NCBI GenBank assembly: GCA_003453515.1
Contig: DMLD01000086.1
Span: forward strand, 1-17,800
Reading direction: 5' to 3'
DNA: 17,800 nt
Origin: Lachnospiraceae bacterium
GTDB taxonomy: Bacteria; Bacillota; Clostridia; Lachnospirales; Lachnospiraceae
The notes under the pieces are model-generated. The model saw nothing but the letters and a program-made list of their open reading frames with translations, had not been told where the DNA came from and made no database searches. The position numbers and the translations under genes were made by a program. Of this stretch, positions 1-5,726 are shown in pieces; positions within the stretch are counted from its first letter, which is position 1, and each line of letters begins with the position of its first letter.

Positions 1-284
1 TAGGACTGCCATGTCAGCTGCTGGGCATTCCCCCGGATATAGCTGGTTATCCCGAAGTTCTTCCACAGATACATCGGATCGAAGTTCTCATACACCTCGC
101 AATCGCCGATCATCAGCACATCGTGGTCGGTGGTCTCCTCGTAGTACTCCGAGGTGAAATTCCCCTCGAGCGGGTACTCTCCTCCGTCATACTTTGGCAT
201 CACGAGGCGGTTGAGCGCTGCAAGTGACGCTGCCACGACCGCTGCCGACAGCGCAAAGACCAATATTTTTCTAAAAAGCTTCAT
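1..284 (-). CDS. DltD/SGNH-like membrane-anchored protein (N-terminal part, cut by window edge)
   Basis: Only the first 94 codons are present; the gene runs off the left edge. The start ATG (282-284) follows an AAGGA-type ribosome binding site. Residues 1-28 form a basic-then-hydrophobic N-terminal signal anchor, so the rest should lie outside the membrane. Residues 55-65 read as a beta strand ending in G60-D61-C62-E63, placed like block I (GDS/GSS) of SGNH hydrolases and of DltD/AlgJ-type partners of MBOAT acyltransferases. The usual nucleophilic serine position is a cysteine here. It lies 66 bp after the MBOAT gene on the same strand, which matches the position of dltD in dlt-type operons. 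The likely role is to help pass the acyl group from the MBOAT protein to an extracellular polymer. The family call is an inference from context and this short motif; the catalytic Asp/His block is outside the window. Confidence 0.7.
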   Translation of the reverse strand, partial: MKLFRKILVFALSAAVVAASLAALNRLVMPKYDGGEYPLEGNFTSEYYEETTDHDVLMIGDCEVYENFDPMYLWKNFGITSYIRGNAQQLTWQS

Positions 285-350
285 ATGTCTTTCCTTCCCT
301 GAAGAATGCCCGTATGTCCGGCATTTCCTAACACCTTAAAACAGCTTACC

Positions 351-1928
351 TTAAAAAGCGTTGTATATGAACTGGCTCGCGTCAAGCCCCGCGCCGTACT
401 TTCCAAACATCACCGTTGCCAAAAACAGCAAAAGGCTCACGGAAAACCTCACCGCATACGGAGTGCTTTTGAGTCTTTCGCCGACCGGCTTGCTCCGTCC
501 GCACATACTCACCGTTATCATCAGTACCACTCCCACAGCGACTATGATGTAGTCTGTCCCGGTAAGCCCGAAGCTCATCAGTTCCGAACCCTTCACGGGA
601 TTTGAGAACAGATCCGTAAACATCCTTACAAACTGCCTGATGGCGAGCTTGGCAGAATTGTACACGTCAAACAGCCGTATACAGCACATCAGCAAAAATG
701 TCCTGCCCACCATAAAAAGCTTATACCCCCACGAAGCCACCAAGACCGGATGCTTCCTTCGAAACCTCCCATACAGCGGAGCCAGCTCTGAGGTGATAAG
801 CAGTATCACTCCGTTAGTGAGTCCCCACGCGACAAAGTGCCACGCCGCTCCGTGCCATATACCCGTAGCCAGCCAGCAGATAAGCGTAGAGAGATATACA
901 GCGATCCTCTTTGCGGCACCCATGCCGAAGTGAGCCTTACCAAAGGATGTGAGCCGCCTCATGGGCTTTGATATGCTGCACGGATAGAAAACATAGTCTC
1001 TGAACCACGTTCCCATGGTGATATGCCATCTTCTCCAGTATTCCGTGATATCCTTTGAGAAAAACGGTCTGACGAAGTTCTCCTCGACTCTTATCCCGAG
1101 CATCCTCGCGATGCCTATGGTGATATCTATACCGCCGGTGAAGTCGGCATACAGCACGATCGCCCAAAATATCATCATTATAAATACGTAGCCGCCGGTA
1201 TAGTGCTTGGCTCCGTCAAAAAGCTCCCTGACAGCAGGCATAAGTCTGTCCGCTATCACAAGCTTCTTGAAGTAGCCCCACAAGACCCTTTGCAGACCGT
1301 ATCCGACCTCGACACCCACAAACTTATGGGGTGTGTAAAGCGTTTGCGAAAGATCTTTGTAGCGGCTTATCGGTCCCTGTATCAGCTGCGGGAAAAACGT
1401 AACGAACAGAAGGAATTTCGGATAGCTTCTTTGCACCTCACACTTTCCCCAATACACATCCAAAAGATAGCTGACCGCCTGAAACGTGTAGAAGGATATA
1501 CCGAGCGGTATGATCAGATCGGGCACATGCACGGCATTGCCCTCATCAAGAAAGCGATTGATGTTTGCTATGACAAATGATGTGTATTTGGTAACTGCCA
1601 AAATTCCTAAATTCAAGATTAAACATGACAGCATTACAAGCTTTTTGCGACGGTTAAATTCTGCTTTAATCTTCTTTTTCTGTGCGCGATCTATTTTTCC
1701 GGAGCTTACAAATTCAGCATATCTTTTGTCCTGAAGCCCTATATACATGGCTGCGAGGTAGACGGTCGTTGCCGTGACCGTGATGTATATGAGATAGCTT
1801 GCCCCCGCAAAATAATAAAAGCCAAAGCTCGCAAACAAAAGAAGCCCCCACTGAAGCTTCTTTGGAATAATATAGTATACTATGACAAGCCCTATTATAA
1901 ATGCGATAAAGCCGTATGAAACGAACAT
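351..1928 (-). CDS. MBOAT-family membrane O-acyltransferase, DltB/AlgI-like
   Basis: This is a polytopic membrane protein of 525 residues (529 if the GTG at 1940 is used). Numbered from the GTG, it has about ten hydrophobic segments, the MBOAT signature region WRRWHITMGTWFRDY around residues 302-316, and the invariant histidine in GIWHGAAWH (H363). MBOAT proteins of the DltB/AlgI type move an activated acyl group from a cytoplasmic carrier across the membrane to an extracellular acceptor. The GTG start overlaps the carrier-protein stop codon as GTGA. However, the ATG at 1926-1928 has a GAGG element 6 nt upstream and is the better-supported start. The gene sits between the carrier-protein gene and the DltD-like gene and is almost certainly translated with them. 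The membrane-transfer role is well supported; the cargo (D-alanine or another amino acid or acyl group) and the acceptor polymer are not shown by the sequence. Confidence 0.9.
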   Translation of the reverse strand: MFVSYGFIAFIIGLVIVYYIIPKKLQWGLLLFASFGFYYFAGASYLIYITVTATTVYLAAMYIGLQDKRYAEFVSSGKIDRAQKKKIKAEFNRRKKLVMLSCLILNLGILAVTKYTSFVIANINRFLDEGNAVHVPDLIIPLGISFYTFQAVSYLLDVYWGKCEVQRSYPKFLLFVTFFPQLIQGPISRYKDLSQTLYTPHKFVGVEVGYGLQRVLWGYFKKLVIADRLMPAVRELFDGAKHYTGGYVFIMMIFWAIVLYADFTGGIDITIGIARMLGIRVEENFVRPFFSKDITEYWRRWHITMGTWFRDYVFYPCSISKPMRRLTSFGKAHFGMGAAKRIAVYLSTLICWLATGIWHGAAWHFVAWGLTNGVILLITSELAPLYGRFRRKHPVLVASWGYKLFMVGRTFLLMCCIRLFDVYNSAKLAIRQFVRMFTDLFSNPVKGSELMSFGLTGTDYIIVAVGVVLMITVSMCGRSKPVGERLKSTPYAVRFSVSLLLFLATVMFGKYGAGLDASQFIYNAF

Positions 1929-1936
1929 ATCAAACC

Positions 1937-2182
1937 TCACTCATCCATAAGTCTTACGATCATATCGGTGAGAAGGTCAGCCGAGTTGAAGTTGTCAGCC
2001 ACAAAATCACCTGCACCTATCTCCACATCAAAGGTCTCTGAAAGCTCTGTCACCAGAGTCACAAGGTCGAATGAATCCAGTATCTTGCCGTCGACCAGCC
2101 CGTCCTCATTTTCAAAATCCACATCCTCGTGAAGCTCTGTCAAAAGGTCGATTATCTCCTGTTTTATCTCATCTCTTTCCAT
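1937..2182 (-). CDS. Acyl/aminoacyl carrier protein, DltC-like
   Basis: This is an acidic helical protein of 81 residues, the normal size of a stand-alone carrier protein. The phosphopantetheine attachment serine is S37 in the motif I-L-D-S-F-D (residues 34-39). The DSF form is the one seen in DltC. The start ATG has a strong AAGGAGG site 6 nt upstream, lying inside the end of the adenylating-enzyme gene, and the two genes overlap by 14 bp. The following MBOAT gene begins at or just beyond this gene's stop, so the three are probably translationally coupled. The inferred role is to receive the adenylated substrate as a thioester and present it to the MBOAT transporter at the inner face of the membrane. 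A general fatty-acid ACP is less likely given its operon. Confidence 0.9.
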   Translation of the reverse strand: MERDEIKQEIIDLLTELHEDVDFENEDGLVDGKILDSFDLVTLVTELSETFDVEIGAGDFVADNFNSADLLTDMIVRLMDE

Positions 2183-3689
2183 GCCTTTCCTCCTTATATA
2201 TCTCCATCAGCCGCATGCGGTCAAGCTTTCCGTTGGGCAGCAGCGGAAGTCTGTCTATCTGTCTTATGGCGTTAGGAACCATATATCCCGGCAATCTTTC
2301 CTTTAGTCCGGTGCCAAGCTCCGCCTTTGTTATATCGCCCGAGTAAAAGAGAACTATCTTCTCATTTTCCCTGAAAAATACGCAGGCGCACCCCTTTACG
2401 CCCTCAACGCAGGCTGCATCCGCCTCTATCTCACCGAGCTCTATCCTGTGTCCCATGTGCTTGATCTGATGATCTGTCCTCGATGCAAAGTACAAAAGCC
2501 CGTCCCTTTTGTATCCCATGTCTCCGGTATGGTATATCATCTCGTCATAATCAGGTCGTGTCGGATCGTGTGTAAAGGCAGCTTTAGTCTTCTCAGGATT
2601 ATTGTAATACCCCTTTGTAAGGCAGCTCCCGCTGATGCAGATCTCTCCCTCGGCGCCCTCCGTAACCTCGTTTCCGTCCTTATCGAGCAGCACTATCCTT
2701 GTGTTTCTAAAGGGTCTTCCTATCGGGATCACATCACCCTTGGCAAACTCCCTGTCGACGCGGTACACACAGCTCATCCCGGTAGCCTCCGTCGGTCCGT
2801 ACAGGTTATAGAACCTAGCATCGGGCAGGGTCTCCCTCCACAGGTTAAACTGCTTTATCGGGAAGACCTCACTCCCAAACGCCACTATCTTCAGATATTC
2901 GGGTCGTACAACATCGAAGGTTTTGAAGCCCGATATCATCGTCAGCACCGAGACCACCCAGCATATGGTATTTATCCTATGCTCGTTCAGGTACTCGACT
3001 ATCCTCGTTGGAAATAAAAATACCTCCGCCGGGATAAGCCATGTAGCTGCCCCGTATAAAAATGTCGAGAGTATCTCCTTCAGGCAAGCATCCAGATAAA
3101 GCGGCGATTGCATACCGAACACACAGTCACCGTCTATCTCCAAAGCTTCGGTGAGTGCATATGCGTAGTCGATCACTCCCCTGTGATACCCCACTACACC
3201 CTTGGGAACACCAGTCGAGCCCGATGTAAAGAGAATGTACACGGGATCAGTGTCGATCGAGCTCTCCCTCACACATGAAAGCCCCTTCTCATCCGTCTCA
3301 TCAGGGATGTCCTCATATTTTAAGATACTGCCGTCAAAATCCAGCCCCATGGCGCTCTCATATGTGGTCTCATCACATATCATCCACTCCGCCTTAGTGG
3401 TCTTAAGTATCAGCTCTATCCGCCATCCCGGCATCTCGGTATCCACCGGAACATAAAAGCAGCCTGCAGCCACCGTGCCAAAAAACGCAGTCAGTGTCAG
3501 AGGTGATCTCCTCATAAAAATGATGACCGGCTCCGAGGCAGCTCCCTTTTTCAGAAGAAAGCTCCCTACGCGATCCGCTCTTTTTTTGAACTCATCAAAA
3601 GATAAAGACAGCTCATCATCCGCAAAGGCTGTACGCCCGGGATACCTAACAGCTGCCTCATCCATAAACTCAAGTATATTGGTTACCAT
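2169..3689 (-). CDS. Stand-alone amino-acid adenylation enzyme, DltA-like
   Basis: 506 residues, the length of DltA. ANL-superfamily core motifs appear in order: the A3 phosphate loop FTSGSTGVPKG (154-164), A5 YGPTEAT (297-303), A7 HTGD, A8 GHRIELGEIE and the C-terminal A10 PNGKLDR with the catalytic lysine. The enzyme should activate a carboxylic acid with ATP and load it on the downstream carrier protein. An aspartate at 200 fits the residue that binds the alpha-amino group in amino-acid adenylation domains, so an amino acid substrate is likely. Pocket positions around 204 (Lys), 270-273 (Ala-Phe-Gly-Ser) and 304-305 (Gly-Met) differ from DltA as I recall it, so I do not assign D-alanine or the symbol dltA. 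The ATG has a GAGG site upstream. The gene overlaps the carrier gene by 14 bp and lies 57 bp after the transglutaminase-like gene. Confidence 0.88.
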   Translation of the reverse strand: MVTNILEFMDEAAVRYPGRTAFADDELSLSFDEFKKRADRVGSFLLKKGAASEPVIIFMRRSPLTLTAFFGTVAAGCFYVPVDTEMPGWRIELILKTTKAEWMICDETTYESAMGLDFDGSILKYEDIPDETDEKGLSCVRESSIDTDPVYILFTSGSTGVPKGVVGYHRGVIDYAYALTEALEIDGDCVFGMQSPLYLDACLKEILSTFLYGAATWLIPAEVFLFPTRIVEYLNEHRINTICWVVSVLTMISGFKTFDVVRPEYLKIVAFGSEVFPIKQFNLWRETLPDARFYNLYGPTEATGMSCVYRVDREFAKGDVIPIGRPFRNTRIVLLDKDGNEVTEGAEGEICISGSCLTKGYYNNPEKTKAAFTHDPTRPDYDEMIYHTGDMGYKRDGLLYFASRTDHQIKHMGHRIELGEIEADAACVEGVKGCACVFFRENEKIVLFYSGDITKAELGTGLKERLPGYMVPNAIRQIDRLPLLPNGKLDRMRLMEIYKEERHGKR

Positions 3690-3746
3690 TATATTTGCCT
3701 CGGTTATCTATATTGTACGGAAAACGGCGATACTACTGCCGTCTCC

Positions 3747-4715
3747 TCAGAACTTAAATTTCTCTTTTACAACATAGGGCTCATGTGTCGTCGTTCCGAA
3801 TACCGCCCCGTGCATGTTGTCATAATACTTGCCGTCTACCATGACAAACGCGTGTGAATGTGCCGCCCAGATCACATACGGCTGAAATCCGAGATCCTTG
3901 GCACAGGCAGCTACCGCACAGGATATACCGTAGCAATCTCCCACGAGTCCGAAGGAAAACATCTCTATGGCAGACCTATACTGCCAGCCTTTCTCTCCGA
4001 AGCCCTGCGGTCTCCAGTCGCCCACGTATACATTGCCTCCGACAATCTGCTTGAAGCACTTTCTGAACTTTTCCATGGCGGAATCCGACGACGATGTGTG
4101 CTTTTTTATAAACTTTCTCGCAAGCAGCATCGCCCTTACCTGCTCCGCGTTTTTGGCGTAGCCCTTTTTGTTCATGGGTATGTAGCCGCACCTTTTCCGC
4201 TTATCGTAGGAGCCGTTCTTTCTGGTGTGAAGCATCTTCTCCCCGACCTCAAACCAGCCCTTGAGCGCATACCCGTTTTTATCTATAAGATATTTTGTAC
4301 CGTTTACCTTGACTGTCTTTCTTTTCGTGTTCCTGAAAAGATGTCCGTATTTGTTGAACACCCTGTATTTTTTGTTTATGGAAACGCTCCCGATGGCAGC
4401 CCTGCAATTTTTCTTGAAATAATACCAGTCTCCGTTGATCCCCTTCCAACGCTTCTTTAACGCCTTTCCGTTGCTTCCGAAGTAGTATATCCTGTTTCCG
4501 GTCTTGATGAGTGTATTTTTCACTCTCTCACCGAATATGTAATAATAGTAGCTTCCCTTTTCCTTTATAAGTCCGGACTTGACCGGTGTCACCGATGCTC
4601 CTCCGCCGCTGACCGCCTCCGAGGCTGCCTTCGAGGTGCTCCCACCGGTGATAAGACCGACACATCCGATAATAAGCATTACTCCGACCCAGACCAGTTT
4701 TCCAACCCGGCTCAT
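3747..4715 (-). CDS. Secreted transglutaminase-like protein with cell-wall-binding repeats
   Basis: 322 residues. Residues 1-31 are a signal sequence or anchor. Residues of about 50-165 contain repeated aromatic-glycine units (for example SYYYYI, NRIYYFGSNGKAL, DWYYFKKN, TKYLIDKNGYALKGW), typical of choline-binding/glucan-binding cell-wall repeats. The C-terminal domain has a transglutaminase/protease core: C261 in GDCYGISC, H288 in HSHAFV and D299 in KYYDNM give a plausible Cys-His-Asp triad. Proteins of this layout are common surface enzymes in Clostridia and may cleave or cross-link peptides at the cell wall; the actual reaction is unknown. The ATG has GGAGGA 5 nt upstream and a strong promoter about 50 bp upstream. 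The dlt-like operon starts 57 bp after its stop with no convincing terminator between, so read-through transcription is likely. Confidence 0.85.
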   Translation of the reverse strand: MSRVGKLVWVGVMLIIGCVGLITGGSTSKAASEAVSGGGASVTPVKSGLIKEKGSYYYYIFGERVKNTLIKTGNRIYYFGSNGKALKKRWKGINGDWYYFKKNCRAAIGSVSINKKYRVFNKYGHLFRNTKRKTVKVNGTKYLIDKNGYALKGWFEVGEKMLHTRKNGSYDKRKRCGYIPMNKKGYAKNAEQVRAMLLARKFIKKHTSSSDSAMEKFRKCFKQIVGGNVYVGDWRPQGFGEKGWQYRSAIEMFSFGLVGDCYGISCAVAACAKDLGFQPYVIWAAHSHAFVMVDGKYYDNMHGAVFGTTTHEPYVVKEKFKF

Positions 4716-4753
4716 CTGTATCCTCCATTCATGGTGTCATCCCATATTCACTC

Positions 4754-4788
4754 GACATATCTACTATACCATCATAAATGGATATGTC
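4754..4788. promoter_or_regulatory. Operator-like inverted repeat framing the promoter
   Basis: GACATATC (4754-4761) and GATATGTC (4781-4788) are perfect 8-bp inverted copies, 27 bp centre to centre. One overlaps the -35 element and the other lies at the expected transcription start. This layout fits a repressor binding on one helix face, about 2.5 turns apart, but no regulator is encoded nearby. Confidence 0.5.
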
Positions 4789-4790
4789 AA
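4763..4790 (-). promoter_or_regulatory. Sigma-70 promoter of the transglutaminase-like gene
   Basis: On the minus strand there is a perfect -35 TTGACA (4785-4790), a 16-bp spacer and a -10 TATAGT (4763-4768). Transcription should start near 4756, giving a leader of about 40 nt before the ATG at 4715. The same promoter could also serve the dlt-like genes downstream. Confidence 0.8.
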
Positions 4791-4840
4791 CCTTTTCTTT
4801 GACAAAATCCTAAAATTAGTTGTTTCTAAATACATAATGA

Positions 4841-5087
4841 TAACAACCAAAGCCGCCAAGTCAGAGAAACACAAGTGACGCGGCACGATCTTGCCGATTC
4901 GAAATACCTTTTGACAACCTTAGGCGCCCATGCGGAACTCGCGTGTTTCGCGCGACGGATGCTTTGCATCCCTCTTCGAAACTGCGCTCAAACAGTCCTA
5001 TGGTCGCCTGTCAAAAGGCATCTCTTATCAGGCGCGATCGGCAATGCGCACTTGTTGTTTCTCTGATCTTGGCGGTATTTTTTGTTA
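4841..5087. repeat. 247-bp long imperfect palindrome (MITE-like element or structured RNA)
   Basis: The two halves are reverse complements around a centre at 4964 (GGATGC-TTT-GCATCC, 4957-4971). The outer 20 bp at each end match at 16 of 20 positions (TAACAA...CCGCCAAG). Further matching blocks inside each arm include TCAGAGAAAC, ACAAGTG, TTGCCGAT, CCTTTTGACA and GGCG-CCAT, with small compensating indels. The ends 4841 and 5087 are equidistant from the centre. Short open frames through it (both strands) have no family features and look like chance. There is no convincing target-site duplication directly at the ends. It could be a miniature inverted-repeat transposable element or a long hairpin RNA. 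Confidence 0.75.
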
Positions 5088-5110
5088 CATATAAAGATTT
5101 GAACAAACTG

Positions 5111-5313
5111 ATCTATAAGCATTTTTGTTCCAAAGCATCGAGGGGGCGAAGCAGATCCTTTTGCACGAGGGGGCTCAAGCAAACGCCACTGCGCAGCGTT
5201 GGTATTTTCAACGCGTGCAGTGCTGCGTTTGGTTACGGTGCAAACGGACCCCCGAGTGAAAAGGACTGCTTCGCCCCCTTATGTTATAGAAACACCTAAT
5301 TTATAAGCATTTT
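5111..5313. repeat. 15-bp direct repeats flanking the 140-bp hairpin
   Basis: ATCTATAAGCATTTT (5111-5125) and ATTTATAAGCATTTT (5299-5313) match at 14 of 15 positions and lie either side of the hairpin. The right copy encodes the last residues of the HlyD-like protein. They could be a target-site duplication or the remnant of a segmental duplication. Confidence 0.5.
5141..5280. repeat. 140-bp hairpin repeat downstream of the HlyD-like gene
   Basis: The outer arms pair GGGGGCGAAGCAG plus TCCTTTT and GGGGG (5141-5173) with their complement (5249-5280). The inner arms pair CAAACGC...GCAGCGTTG (5180-5201) with CAACGC...GCAGTG...GCGTTTG (5209-5232) around a short loop near 5205. A smaller hairpin GAACAAA/TTTGTTC (5101-5130) lies next to it. 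There is no run of T after the hairpin in the transcribed direction, so it is not a normal intrinsic terminator, although it may protect or end the transporter mRNA. Confidence 0.7.
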
Positions 5314-5712
5314 GATCAGATCCGTCTGCTTAAAGGTGACCCTCACGCGATACGACCCGTCAGGCACGTTGGCATTGGAAACAGCGATCACATTGCCTGC
5401 GCTATCCACCCCCACATCGCTCACCTCAGACATGGTCTCGCCTATCTCTACCTTCATCCCCTCCTTGACATTGTCAGCTATCTCGCTGTTGTCAAAGGCT
5501 ATGGTGAGAACGCCCTTCTCCGCCTTGGCAGTTCCGGAGATATAGCTGTCGACGACCACGAATCTCGACCATATGATGCCGCCTACTATGAGAGCCGCCA
5601 CCACGACAATGACGACCCATATTCTCGGTCTGGTCACCTGCAGATATGTGTCAAGCTGTTCAGGTGAAGTGATCTGCTCGGTACTCTTTTTTCTGAAAAT
5701 TGATTCGTCCAT
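5296..5712 (-). CDS. Short HlyD-like adaptor of an NHLM-type peptide export system
   Basis: 138 residues: a cytoplasmic N-terminus of about 30 residues, one transmembrane segment (about 31-53, rich in Ile/Val/Ala), then an extracytoplasmic beta-rich part. It lacks the long coiled coil and most of the biotinyl-lipoyl hairpin of full HlyD proteins, so it is a minimal form. Its place directly after two NHLM-family ABC transporters (14-bp gap, AGGAGG site overlapping the end of the upstream gene) supports a role as secretion accessory protein. The last codons and the TAG stop lie within a direct repeat and an outer inverted repeat of the adjoining palindromic region. The C-terminus may therefore have been changed by insertion; this is an inference. 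Confidence 0.75.
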   Translation of the reverse strand: MDESIFRKKSTEQITSPEQLDTYLQVTRPRIWVVIVVVAALIVGGIIWSRFVVVDSYISGTAKAEKGVLTIAFDNSEIADNVKEGMKVEIGETMSEVSDVGVDSAGNVIAVSNANVPDGSYRVRVTFKQTDLIKMLIN

Positions 5713-5726
5713 ATCAAAAAGCCTCC

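Larger units (their letters stand above)
4813..5302. repeat. Outer inverted repeats enclosing both palindromes
   Basis: Positions 4813-4839 and the reverse complement of 5277-5302 share AAATTAG-x-TGTTTCTA followed by an imperfect ACATAA block, about 23 of 27 positions by hand alignment. They enclose the 247-bp palindrome and the 140-bp hairpin. The right copy overlaps the last codons and stop of the HlyD-like gene. Together they suggest a composite or nested element covering almost the whole gene-free region 4716-5295. Confidence 0.55.

Noticed and set aside
3724..3742. ACGGC/GCCGT stem followed by T residues between the transglutaminase and adenylase genes
   Set aside because: Only 5 bp of stem with a broken T run; too weak to call a terminator.
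3858..4460. Plus-strand open frame of 200 codons
   Set aside because: It is antisense to the transglutaminase-like gene, whose catalytic and repeat motifs are clear.
4841..5280. CRISPR array
   Set aside because: The repeats are inverted, not regularly spaced direct repeats with unique spacers, and no cas gene is present.
4875..5299. Plus-strand open frames of 63 and 118 codons and a minus-strand frame at 4988-5182
   Set aside because: They run through the palindromic repeats, lack family features and good ribosome sites, and arise from the symmetric repeat sequence.
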